DNA of 64,000 bases from DASUPK01 sp963695805 (GTDB lineage: Bacteria; Actinomycetota; Thermoleophilia; Solirubrobacterales; 70-9), in NCBI GenBank assembly GCA_963695805.1, contig CAVOHV010000003.1:434001-498000 (forward strand), in the 5' to 3' direction. A program made the translations under genes and the position numbers. Under the pieces are notes generated by a model, which saw nothing but the letters and a program-made list of their open reading frames with translations, made no database searches and was not told the DNA's origin. Positions 49,011 to 56,676 of the stretch are shown piece after piece. The first letter of the stretch is position 1; each line of letters opens with the position of its first letter.

Positions 49011-49605
49011 CGCGGGCGGCGATCGTCGCTCGGATCGCGAGCTCGTCCGCGCGATGGCCGTTGCCGTTGCCGTTGCTGTTCCGCGGCGACGCTGGGGATG
49101 AGCCGACCTCCAGCAGCCGGTCGAGCAGGGCGAAGGCGTCATTGCTTTCGCCCCGCGCGAAGGCATGGTGCGCCGCGTAGGCGCCGGCTCCCTCCTTCAG
49201 CCAGATGGAGGGAAAGATGCCCACCGACCAGGCGATCCGACCCCTCATCCGCAGCCGAACGACGGCCCGCCGTAGCGGCCCGCGGTCGAGGTTCGCCCCG
49301 GCGTAGCTCAGGCAGAGGTCACGGCGTATCTTGCTGATCCGCCGGAACCCACCCGTACCGACGACCCGGGAGGCGTACTGATGAAGCCGCTGGCGGTCGG
49401 CGTATCCGGCCCGGTCGTTCCAGCTGCGGAGGAATGAGCCGATGACCGGGCAGACGCAATTGGGGCGGTCGGTGAACTTCTCACCACCGATCATCGAGGC
49501 CAGCTCCACCACGCAGACGCCGTCCTTCGGCGAACGATGCCGACCCGGCTCGAGACGCACCGGAGAGGACGAGCCAAGCCACCTCTGATCGTGCCCCACA
49601 ACCAT
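48913..49605 (-). CDS. Uncharacterised protein with conserved N-terminal block
   Basis: A protein of about 230 residues, not recognised. The block GVCVVELASMIGGEKFTDRP followed by NCVCPVIGSFLRSWNDRAGYADRQRLHQYASRVVGT resembles a repeat-like actinobacterial family and reads as a genuine sequence; the C-terminal half is less convincing, with NSNGNGNGHRA and a basic tail running antisense to the small membrane protein. The ATG at 49605 was chosen as the first in frame before the conserved block. The function is unknown, and the last 30 residues may be spurious read-through. Confidence 0.55.
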   Translation of the reverse strand: MVVGHDQRWLGSSSPVRLEPGRHRSPKDGVCVVELASMIGGEKFTDRPNCVCPVIGSFLRSWNDRAGYADRQRLHQYASRVVGTGGFRRISKIRRDLCLSYAGANLDRGPLRRAVVRLRMRGRIAWSVGIFPSIWLKEGAGAYAAHHAFARGESNDAFALLDRLLEVGSSPASPRNSNGNGNGHRADELAIRATIAARARTRAARGSGSASVAAGDRRRDRQAEQPPASS

Positions 49606-49710
49606 TCGATAACCCGCGGCAAGGATACTCCGCCCGGGGGGCCCCGCCAATCGGCCAGGATCTCGGCGGAGCGGTCCTGGCTGCCGGCGATTTCGAGGCC
49701 GACCGATTGC

Positions 49711-50433
49711 TCAGCTGACCTCGGCGATCGCAGCCTGGACGTCCGCGAGCGAGGGAGACTGGATCAACTGCTCGGTCCCGTTCGCCCCCCCGACCACCAC
49801 AGCGGGCTCGGCCGGCAGCCGGCGCTCAGCCGTGATCTTCTCGTCGGCATCGAGCGTCGCCTGGATGTCGTCCTCCTTCATGTCGCGCTGCCACTGCTCG
49901 ACGTTGAAGTTCACGACTCCGACGCCCCGCGCGATGGCGTCGAGGAAGTCCTGATCGGCGCCCAGCTTCTTCGCCTCGTCCTGATTGGCGAAGAAGAGCT
50001 GGATGAATTGCCACTCGTAGTCCTGATTCGCAGCGGCGACAGCGGCATACGCCCCGAGGAAGAAACCGGACTGGCTCATTGGGAAGTTGTGGTAGACGAG
50101 CTGGACGTCGCCGCTCCTGACCGGGCCCTGGATCAGCGGGACGACGACATCCCGGTTCCAGTCGGAGCACGGATCGCAGGAGAGGTCGTTGAACACCTGG
50201 ACGGTCACGGGTGCATCGATGGAGCCCAGCCTGGGCCCGTCCTGCGGAATCCCGCCGACCAGGCTCTGCACCTCCTCGGCGCCGGTGATCCTGACATCGT
50301 TCTCCTCGCCGCCGCTGCCGACCGAGAGGCTGACGATCGCGAAACCCAGCAGGCCGACGCAGAGCGCCAGTACGAGCAGCCCGATGAGCCGCGGGCGCCT
50401 GCCTGATTGATCCTCGTTCACGGGGCTCGGCAT
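49711..50433 (-). CDS. DsbA-like thioredoxin-fold protein, membrane-anchored
   Basis: A 240-residue protein with an N-terminal hydrophobic anchor (LIGLLVLALCVGLLGFAIVSL) and a DsbA/BdbD-type thioredoxin domain. The CDPC active site (Cys86, Cys89) is in VQVFNDLSCDPCSDW, and YHNFPMSQSGFF and PAVVVGGANG provide the conserved helical insert and cis-proline. It would form or shuffle disulfides in exported proteins. The start could alternatively be the GTG 12 bases in, because TACCAT lies ten bases before it. The cysteine-rich secreted proteins nearby are possible substrates. Confidence 0.9.
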   Translation of the reverse strand: MPSPVNEDQSGRRPRLIGLLVLALCVGLLGFAIVSLSVGSGGEENDVRITGAEEVQSLVGGIPQDGPRLGSIDAPVTVQVFNDLSCDPCSDWNRDVVVPLIQGPVRSGDVQLVYHNFPMSQSGFFLGAYAAVAAANQDYEWQFIQLFFANQDEAKKLGADQDFLDAIARGVGVVNFNVEQWQRDMKEDDIQATLDADEKITAERRLPAEPAVVVGGANGTEQLIQSPSLADVQAAIAEVS

Positions 50434-50447
50434 GGTAGATGTGTGAC

Positions 50448-50521
50448 GCGAGGGTGCTCCGCTAATGCGAGGGGGCGCCGCCAGGCGCCACCCGTTTCAC
50501 TCCGGAGGAGCAACGCGTTTT
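50448..50521. repeat. Family 1 repeat, nested double copy (copy 5)
   Basis: The outer element GCGAGGGTGCTCCG ... CGGAGGAGCAACGCGTTTT is split by a complete inner element (50465-50499), ATGCGAGGGGGCGCC, a short loop, GGCGCCACCCGTTTCA. The outer copy matches copy 1 at 2296. Its right arm contains GGAGGAG, 14 bases before the next gene's ATG, and may act as the ribosome-binding site. Confidence 0.8.
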
Positions 50522-51283
50522 ATGGCGAATCGAGATGAGATCACCGGCTACTGCGACGACCTCCTGGACTCCGGGTCGTTCGACGACTACGGCCCCAACG
50601 GCCTGCAGGTCCCGGGCCGCGTCGAGGTGAGCAAGGTGGCGACGGGCGTGTCGGCGAACCTGGACACCCTCGAGCGTGCCGTCGCGGCCGGGGCCGAGCT
50701 CGTGATCACCCACCACGGCCTGCTCTGGGGCGATCAGCTCTCAGCCCTGTCGGTGCCGATGGCCGCCCGCCTGCGCGCTCTGCTCTGCGCGGACGTCTCA
50801 CTTGCCGCCTACCACCTGCCCCTCGACGCCCACCCCGAGATCGGGAACAACGCGCTGCTCCGAGACGAACTCGATCTCGAGGCGGATGAGCGCCCCTTCG
50901 GCCAGGCGAAGGGGTCGGCCGTCGGGCTGATCGGGCGAACGAGCGAGCCGATCGACCTGGACGAGCTGAGGCGCCGGTTGACGAAGGCCGTCGGGCAGGA
51001 GCCGCTGGTCTTCGACGCCGGGCCCGAGCGGATCTCCACCGTCGGCATCGTCACCGGCTCAGGCGGCTTCGCCCTGCACGAGGCGGGGCCACTCGGACTG
51101 GACGCCCTGATCACCGGCGAGCCCAGCGAACCGGTGATGGGCGAGGCGCGCGAGTACGGCGTCCACTTCCTTGCCGGCGGGCACTACGCGACCGAGACGC
51201 TCGGGATCCGCCGGCTCGGAGAGTTGGTCGGCCAGCGCTTCTCGATCGAGCACCAGTTCATCGACGTCCCCAACCCGATCTAG
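50522..51283 (+). CDS. Nif3-like dinuclear metal centre protein (DUF34)
   Basis: A 253-residue protein of the Nif3/YbgI family, which folds as toroidal hexamers with a dinuclear metal site. Ligands are visible as LVITHHGLLWG, AYHLPLDAHP and LAGGHYATE. VSANLDTLERAVAAGAELVIT is the conserved strand-loop. It has been linked to GTP cyclohydrolase-like activity and metal handling, with no settled role. The ATG at 50522 directly follows the nested repeat. It is upstream of a small helical protein with its own promoter. Confidence 0.92.
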   Translation: MANRDEITGYCDDLLDSGSFDDYGPNGLQVPGRVEVSKVATGVSANLDTLERAVAAGAELVITHHGLLWGDQLSALSVPMAARLRALLCADVSLAAYHLPLDAHPEIGNNALLRDELDLEADERPFGQAKGSAVGLIGRTSEPIDLDELRRRLTKAVGQEPLVFDAGPERISTVGIVTGSGGFALHEAGPLGLDALITGEPSEPVMGEAREYGVHFLAGGHYATETLGIRRLGELVGQRFSIEHQFIDVPNPI

Positions 51284-51349
51284 GGGCCGCCCGTGGCCGC
51301 GATCTCAAGGCGAAGCCGGTCAAAACCCCCGCAACTTCCGTGAAAAGGA

Positions 51350-51378
51350 TTGACACGTCGCCGTGAAGCGATATACAT
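51350..51378 (+). promoter_or_regulatory. Canonical sigma-70 promoter
   Basis: TTGACA (51350-51355), 16-17 bases, then TATACAT (51372-51378). It is the closest match to the classical consensus in the window and gives a normal leader with a Shine-Dalgarno for the 58-residue protein. Confidence 0.8.
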
Positions 51379-51415
51379 GCCTCTCCGGCGTTTACGAGGA
51401 AAGGAGTGGCCCTAC

Positions 51416-51592
51416 ATGTCCGTTCACCTGACGCCCACCGAGCTCGCCGAGGAGATGCACATGAAGCGTCGCGATGTGCTCACCAAGTGCATCGAGATGA
51501 ACGTGCCGGTCCTCAAGGGTCGAATCGACAAGACCCTCTTCGAGTTATCGCTGCGGGCGTTCCAGACTCAGACCAGGAAGGCAACCGCTTGA
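51416..51592 (+). CDS. 58-residue helical (HTH-like) protein
   Basis: A very small protein with two short helices LTPTELAEEMHMKRRDVLTKCIEMNV and a second ELSLRAFQTQTRKATA. It resembles the helical N-terminal module of IF-2 (an AKELG-like LAEEM) and small HTH proteins. AAGGAG nine bases before the ATG and a strong TTGACA promoter upstream point to high expression, unlike most genes here. The TGA stop is the first codon of a family 1 repeat. A DNA- or RNA-binding role is a guess. Confidence 0.75.
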   Translation: MSVHLTPTELAEEMHMKRRDVLTKCIEMNVPVLKGRIDKTLFELSLRAFQTQTRKATA

Positions 51593-51627
51593 TGGGAGGG
51601 TGCGCGCCGGCGCAACCCGTTTCATGA
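51590..51627 (+). repeat. Stop-codon palindromic repeat, family 1, copy 6
   Basis: Begins at the TGA of the small helical gene: TGATGGGAGGGTGCGC, then GCCGGCGCAACCCGTTTCATGA. Arms GGGTGCGC and GCGCAACCC pair with one bulge. Confidence 0.8.
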
Positions 51628-51656
51628 GATCTCCCTGGCTGCCCAGCCAGTCCTAA

Positions 51657-51662
51657 TAGACT
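51657..51662 (+). promoter_or_regulatory. Candidate -10 box TAGACT
   Basis: TAGACT is followed by nine bases and the ATG of the acyl-CoA synthetase at 51672. Confidence 0.5.
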
Positions 51663-51671
51663 CAGGTCCTG

Positions 51672-53489
51672 ATGGAGACCGCAACGGCTGCGGCCCCGGG
51701 GCCGGCCGCCGAGTCAACCACCCACAGCAAGACAGTCGCGGACCTCGCGCCGCTCGCGGCTGAGCGCCACGCCGACCTGCGGGCGGTGACCTACAAGGAC
51801 GCCTCCGGACAATGGGTTTCGAAGACCTACCGCGAGGTCGGCGACATCGTCCGCCGTCTGGCGCTCGGCCTGCTCGAGCTCGGCATCGAGAAGGGCGACA
51901 AGGTCTCGATCCTCGCCAACACGCGGCCCGAGTGGACCTACTTCGATTTCGCGGCACTCAGCGTGGGCGCCGTCGTCGTTCCGATCTACCAGACGAACTC
52001 GCCCGACGAGTGCCAGTACGTGCTCGAGAATTCCGACGCGAAGGCAGTCGTCGTCGAGGACGACGAGCAGCTGGGGAAGATCGATCAGGTCCGCGACCGC
52101 GCTCCGAAGCTCGAGCACGTGATCCGCATGGAGGGGTCCGGCGGCAATGCGATCTCGATGGACGAGCTGATCGAGGCGGGCAGGGACCGGTCCGACTCGG
52201 AGTGGGAGCAGCGCTGGCAATCGGTCACCCCCGACGACATCTGCACCTTCATCTACACCTCGGGTACCACCGGCCCGCCCAAGGGCTGCGTGATCTCGCA
52301 CGGCAACTATCGCTCGATGGTCTCCATGGCCCTCGAGGAGAGCGTCCTGGACCGCGACTCGACGACCTACCTCTTCCTCCCCCTCGCGCATTCGTTCGCA
52401 CTGCTGATCCAGTTCCTCAGCTTCGACCTCGGTGGCAACATCGCCTACTGGGAGGGGGACCCGCTGAAGATCGTGCCCAACCTGGTCGAGGTGAAGCCTG
52501 ACTACTTCCCGTCGGTCCCGCGCATCTTCGAGAAGATCTACACCGCCGCGACCAGCGAGGTCGAAAAGTCCGGCGGGCTCAAGAAGCTCGTCTTCAATTG
52601 GGCAATCCGCGTGGGCAAGAAGGTCCGGGAGCGCGAGCGAGCAGGCAAGCCGATCGGCTGGCTTTTGCGCAAGCAATACGAGATCGCGGACAAGCAGGTG
52701 CTCTCCAAGATCAGGGCCCTATTCGGTGGCCGGATCAAGAACTGCGTGACCGGCGCCGCCCCGATCAACCCGGAGATCTTGCGCTTCTTCGATGCGGCCG
52801 GCGTACTCGTCCTCGAGGGCTGGGGGATGACCGAGACGTCGACCGCCGCGACCGTCGCCAGGCCGGACGCGTTCAAGATCGGCAAGGTCGGCAAGGCCTT
52901 CAAAGGATGCGAGATCAGGATCGCCGACGACGGCGAGATCCTCGTCCGGGGCCCGAACGTCTTCCAGGGCTACTACAAGAACGAGGAGGCCACGCGCGAG
53001 ACGCTCGAGGACGGCTGGCTGCACACCGGCGACATCGGCGAGCTCGACGAGGACGGCTACCTCTCGATCACCGGCCGCAAGAAGGACATCATCATCACCG
53101 CGGGTGGCAAGAACATCACGCCCGCGAACCTCGAGGCGGAGATCAAGCAGAGCCCATACGTCTCCCAGTGTGTCGTCATCGGCGACCGGCGTCCTTACCT
53201 GGTCGCGCTGATCACCCTCGACATGGAGGAATGCGCGAAGCTCGCTGAGGAGAAGGGCTGGCCCGCCGATCCCTCCCAGCTCGCCCAGCAAGAGGGAATG
53301 CGGCAGCTGATCCAGGAGCACCTCGACAAGGTCAACGAGAAGTTCGCGCGCGTCGAGCAGGTGAAGAAGTTCGAGATCCTTCCTCATGACCTCTCGCAGG
53401 AGACCGGTGAGCTGACGCCGACCCTGAAGGTGAAGCGCAACGTCGTCGCCGAGAAGCACGAGAAGGAAGTCGACGCCCTCTACGCCTAG
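51672..53489 (+). CDS. Long-chain acyl-CoA synthetase (AMP-forming)
   Basis: A 605-residue ANL-superfamily enzyme that activates fatty acids to acyl-CoA through an acyl-adenylate. IYTSGTTGPPKGC is the phosphate-binding loop, LEGWGMTETS the adenine motif, GWLHTGDIGELDEDGYL the hinge region and GRKKDIIITAGGKNITPANLE the C-terminal lysine region. The length and RIFEKIYTAATSEVEKSG insert fit FadD15/long-chain synthetases. It supplies CoA esters to the acyl-CoA dehydrogenases of this region. The ATG follows a TAGACT box. Confidence 0.95.
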   Translation: METATAAAPGPAAESTTHSKTVADLAPLAAERHADLRAVTYKDASGQWVSKTYREVGDIVRRLALGLLELGIEKGDKVSILANTRPEWTYFDFAALSVGAVVVPIYQTNSPDECQYVLENSDAKAVVVEDDEQLGKIDQVRDRAPKLEHVIRMEGSGGNAISMDELIEAGRDRSDSEWEQRWQSVTPDDICTFIYTSGTTGPPKGCVISHGNYRSMVSMALEESVLDRDSTTYLFLPLAHSFALLIQFLSFDLGGNIAYWEGDPLKIVPNLVEVKPDYFPSVPRIFEKIYTAATSEVEKSGGLKKLVFNWAIRVGKKVRERERAGKPIGWLLRKQYEIADKQVLSKIRALFGGRIKNCVTGAAPINPEILRFFDAAGVLVLEGWGMTETSTAATVARPDAFKIGKVGKAFKGCEIRIADDGEILVRGPNVFQGYYKNEEATRETLEDGWLHTGDIGELDEDGYLSITGRKKDIIITAGGKNITPANLEAEIKQSPYVSQCVVIGDRRPYLVALITLDMEECAKLAEEKGWPADPSQLAQQEGMRQLIQEHLDKVNEKFARVEQVKKFEILPHDLSQETGELTPTLKVKRNVVAEKHEKEVDALYA

Positions 53490-54465
53490 GTTCCTCGCAG
53501 CGCCGGATTCCTTCAAGGGAACCCTGGACGCCCGGCAGGTCGCCGAGGCGATCGGCCGTGGAGTGGAGACCGCCGGTGCGATCCCCGATCTCTGCCCTGC
53601 CGCGGACGGGGGCGAGGGCACGGCCGAGATCCTCCTCGACGCCCTGGGAGGCGAGCGCCGGCAGGCCGAGGCTCACGATCCGCTGGGTCGCCCGATCGAG
53701 GCGAGCTATGCGGTGGTTCGGGACGGCACGGAGGCGGTGGTCGAGGTCGCCGCCGCGTCGGGGCTCAGCCTCGTGGATCCGGAGGAGCGTGACCCCGAGC
53801 GGGCCTCGAGTGCGGGAACCGGCGAGCTGATCGCGGCGGCAGCCGGGCAGGGGGCTCGGCGGATCCTGGTCGCCGCCGGCGGCAGCGCAACTACCGACGG
53901 GGGTCGCGGCGCGATCGACGCGATCGAGCAGGCCGGTGGCCTGGGCGATGCCCGGCTCGAGGTCCTCTGCGACACCTCGGTCCCCTTCGAGGGGGCGGCG
54001 GAGGTGTTCGCGCCCCAGAAGGGTGCCTCGGCCGAGCAGGTCGAGAGGCTGAGCGCGCGCCTGATCGCCGAGGCCGGCGCGTTGCCCCGCGACCCTCGCG
54101 GCCGTGCGATGACGGGTGCAGCCGGTGGCCTCTCCGGAGCGCTGTGGGCGGTCTTCGGCGCCCATCTGGTCCTGGGGGCGACGCTCGTGCTCGGGGTGGT
54201 CGGCTTCGACCGGCGCCTGGAGCAGGCGGACGCGGTGATCACCGGCGAGGGCCGGCTCGACGGCCAGAGCCGCGAGGGAAAGCTGACCGGGCAGATCGCA
54301 CGCCGGTGTCGCGCCTCGCGGGTGCCATGCCACGTGATCGCCGGAGAGATCGCCCTCGATCCAGAGGACGAGGCCTGGTTCGGCTTCGCGACGCTCGCGG
54401 CGGCTGGGAGCCTCGAGTCGATCAGCGGGGCGGCTGAGCGGATCGCCGCGAGCGCCTCACGCTGA
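53482..54465 (+). CDS. Glycerate kinase with no canonical start codon at the family N-terminus
   Basis: About 327 residues of a glycerate 2- or 3-kinase of the GlxK/GarK family. The universal N-terminal RFLAAPDSFKGTL is encoded from 53488, but its frame has no ATG, GTG or TTG between an in-frame stop at 53431 and GTG at 53563, which is too late. ACG at 53482 (then PRFLAAPDS) is the best candidate start, possibly reached by coupling from the overlapping synthetase stop. ADGGEGTAE, GGSATTDGGRGA, FAPQKGAS, AAGGLSG and VITGEGRLDGQS follow. The protein is about 45 residues shorter than usual in its middle. It may also be a mutated start. Confidence 0.8.
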   Translation, partial: TPRFLAAPDSFKGTLDARQVAEAIGRGVETAGAIPDLCPAADGGEGTAEILLDALGGERRQAEAHDPLGRPIEASYAVVRDGTEAVVEVAAASGLSLVDPEERDPERASSAGTGELIAAAAGQGARRILVAAGGSATTDGGRGAIDAIEQAGGLGDARLEVLCDTSVPFEGAAEVFAPQKGASAEQVERLSARLIAEAGALPRDPRGRAMTGAAGGLSGALWAVFGAHLVLGATLVLGVVGFDRRLEQADAVITGEGRLDGQSREGKLTGQIARRCRASRVPCHVIAGEIALDPEDEAWFGFATLAAAGSLESISGAAERIAASASR

Positions 54466-54543
54466 ACCGCAAGAGGCTCGGCCCAGGGCTGGCCGGTCCA
54501 GCGGGCGCTTGGGACCGATGTCCCACAGGCCGCCGTCTCGATG

Positions 54544-54549
54544 TAGCGT
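54544..54549 (+). promoter_or_regulatory. Leaderless -10 box TAGCGT
   Basis: TAGCGT is followed by seven bases and the ATG at 54557. Confidence 0.6.
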
Positions 54550-54556
54550 GACTGCG

Positions 54557-55291
54557 ATGAGCGAGAGGCGGGTTGCCCTGGTGACGGGAGCGAGCAGCGG
54601 AATCGGGGCGGCGACCGTTCGCGCGCTGGCGGCGGCCGGATTCGAGGTGGTCGGCGCCGCCAGACGCCTCGAGCGACTCGAGGAGATCACAGGCGAGGTT
54701 GGCGGCCGCCCGCTTCGCCTCGACGTCACCGACCCGGACTCCGTCGCCGAGCTGGCCGAGGCGGTGCCCGATCTTTCGGTGCTGGTCAACAACGCCGGCG
54801 GTGCGCTCGGGCTCGAGCCGGTCGCCGAGGCCGACGAGCGGAACTGGCATGGCATGTACGAGACCAACGTCATGGGCGTGATGCGGGTGACCAAGGCGCT
54901 GATGCCCGCGCTGGAGCGAAGCGGGGACGCCCACATCGTCGTGATGGGCTCAGTCGCCGGGGTCGAGGTGTACCCGAGCGGCGGCGGCTACACCGCCGCG
55001 AAACACGCCGCTCACGCCCTCGCCCAGACCCTTCGGCTGGAGCTTCTCGGAAAACCGATCCGCGTCACGGAGATCGCTCCGGGTCTGGTGGAGACAGAGT
55101 TCTCCCTGGTCCGCTTCGGCGGGGACCGTCAGAAGGCCGATGCCGTCTACCAGGGGGTCACGCCCCTGACAGGCGAGGACGTGGCAGACGCAATCGCCTA
55201 TGTCGTGACCAGGCCCTCGCACGTCGACATCGACTACCTGGCGATCAAGCCGCGGGATCAGGCGACGGCCCGCGACGTCCACCGTCGCTGA
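54557..55291 (+). CDS. Short-chain dehydrogenase/reductase
   Basis: A 244-residue SDR of the YdfG/serine-dehydrogenase type. TGASSGIG, VNNAGG, SVAG and YTAAK are all present in their normal order. LRLDVTDPDSVAEL shows the aspartate near the adenine ring, and AARRLERL after beta-2 predicts NADP preference. The ATG follows a TAGCGT box by seven bases; an earlier in-frame ATG lies inside the glycerate-kinase spacer. It probably reduces small hydroxy- or keto-acids, an activity compatible with the neighbouring kinase, although the substrate is unknown. Confidence 0.93.
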   Translation: MSERRVALVTGASSGIGAATVRALAAAGFEVVGAARRLERLEEITGEVGGRPLRLDVTDPDSVAELAEAVPDLSVLVNNAGGALGLEPVAEADERNWHGMYETNVMGVMRVTKALMPALERSGDAHIVVMGSVAGVEVYPSGGGYTAAKHAAHALAQTLRLELLGKPIRVTEIAPGLVETEFSLVRFGGDRQKADAVYQGVTPLTGEDVADAIAYVVTRPSHVDIDYLAIKPRDQATARDVHRR

Positions 55292-55305
55292 ATCGCGCCT
55301 GCGCG

Positions 55306-56589
55306 CTACTCGCCCGAGTCCGCCGCCTCGCGCTCACCTGACTGGCGCAGCAGCGCGCCCGTCGTCTGCTCGAGGACCCGGCGCCAGGCCGACATCCCCT
55401 TTTCTTCCTCCTCGACGGTGTCCAGCACCCGCCGCACGCGGCGAGCCGAGATCTCGATCCCATGGCGCGCGGCGATCTCCTTGTAGCGCTGATAATCGCG
55501 CGCCAGGGCCACTGTCACGGACTCGAAGCCGTGCTTCGCGATCTGCAGGCGGTTCGAGTAGTCGAGGATCGAGGTCCCGAACATCAGCTCGTCGTCGAAC
55601 TCGGGCTCGATGAGAATGATGTCGACGTCGGGGAAGCGCTCTTTCCATGACTGCACGGCCATGTGCAGCCGGGCGTGGGCGAGCAGGCGAAACGCCTGAT
55701 TGCCGATCGCGGGCATCCCCATGTCCGAGACGCGCCGGACCCGGGAGCCGAAGGCGGTGGGGATGCGGTCCTCGAAGTCGTTCACATAGGGGACCAGCGG
55801 GTTGACCACGACGATGAACTTGGCGCCCGCCTCGACCGCGACGTCGACATTGGTGGTGGAGATGATCCCGCCGTCGATCAGCTGCCTGCCCCGCATCTCG
55901 TAGGGCTCGTAGACGATCGGCAGCGCCCCGGAGGCCGCCACGGCCCGGGAGACCGGGACGTTGTCCCACTCCCCATCGCCGAAGACGATCCGCTCGCAGG
56001 TGTCCAGATCGGTGGCGACGATCCGCAGATCGCTGTCGAGCTCACGGAAGTCGTTGGTCCGGTCGGGATCCGAGAGCACGTTGCGCACGTACTGCTCGAT
56101 GCCGCGGTTGTGGTAGACGCCGGTCGGGAGGCCCTCGGCAAGCCCCATGACGACATCGACCATGGAGATCTCGCCGATGTTCCCGGCGAGGCGGCGGACC
56201 ATCCCAGCGACGCGGAGCGGGAGGACCGCGAGCCGGGTCGCAAAGCCCCTGTAGTTCGGACGCAGCAGGGTCCGCAGCGAGGCGTTCTCGATCGGCGACG
56301 GCAGGGCCTTGTCGAGCACCCGGAACATCTCCTCAGGCGTGATGCCATTGGCCACCATGCTCGCCACGAAGGCGCCGGCACTGGTGCCGACGTAGATGTC
56401 GAAGTCATTGACCGTGCGGTTGACGGCGAGCAGGTCGAACGCACGCAGCGCGCCCATCTCGTAGACGCCGCCGGTGAACCCGCCGCCCCCGAGGACGAGC
56501 GCAGTCTTGTCGCCCCGGCCGCGCCCTCTTCTCCCTCTGCTGCCGCGCGGCTTGCCGTCGGGGCCATCGAGCTGGACGACTTTCCCCAT
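55306..56589 (-). CDS. Patatin-like phospholipase
   Basis: A 427-residue patatin-domain hydrolase. GGGGFTGGVYEMGAL is the oxyanion loop at 34-48, VGTSAGAF the nucleophile elbow with Ser70, and LIDGGIISTT the catalytic Asp motif, so the dyad is complete. A basic arginine/glycine-rich N-terminus (RGSRGRRGRGRG) is unusual and might contact membranes or nucleic acids. The C-terminal part is helical. CATAAT lies ten bases before the ATG. It would release fatty acids from membrane or imported lipids; contrast this intact gene with the patatin remnant at 41653. Confidence 0.94.
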   Translation of the reverse strand: MGKVVQLDGPDGKPRGSRGRRGRGRGDKTALVLGGGGFTGGVYEMGALRAFDLLAVNRTVNDFDIYVGTSAGAFVASMVANGITPEEMFRVLDKALPSPIENASLRTLLRPNYRGFATRLAVLPLRVAGMVRRLAGNIGEISMVDVVMGLAEGLPTGVYHNRGIEQYVRNVLSDPDRTNDFRELDSDLRIVATDLDTCERIVFGDGEWDNVPVSRAVAASGALPIVYEPYEMRGRQLIDGGIISTTNVDVAVEAGAKFIVVVNPLVPYVNDFEDRIPTAFGSRVRRVSDMGMPAIGNQAFRLLAHARLHMAVQSWKERFPDVDIILIEPEFDDELMFGTSILDYSNRLQIAKHGFESVTVALARDYQRYKEIAARHGIEISARRVRRVLDTVEEEEKGMSAWRRVLEQTTGALLRQSGEREAADSGE

Positions 56590-56676
56590 TCGGCCCGCGA
56601 TTATGACAAGACGGGCTGGTCAGCCAGCCGAGCAACCCGCAACCTCGGCGGTTGGCGCCTGTTTCACCCACAACGC

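Noticed and set aside
51307..51319. AAGGCGAAGCCGG as another full family 2 repeat
   Set aside because: Only the short tail is shared with copy 1; the palindromic core with the GGTGTTTGTG loop is absent.
55663..56676. N-terminal extension of the DacB frame by about 340 codons
   Set aside because: It runs antisense to the patatin-like gene, and the DacB signal peptide starts at 56677.
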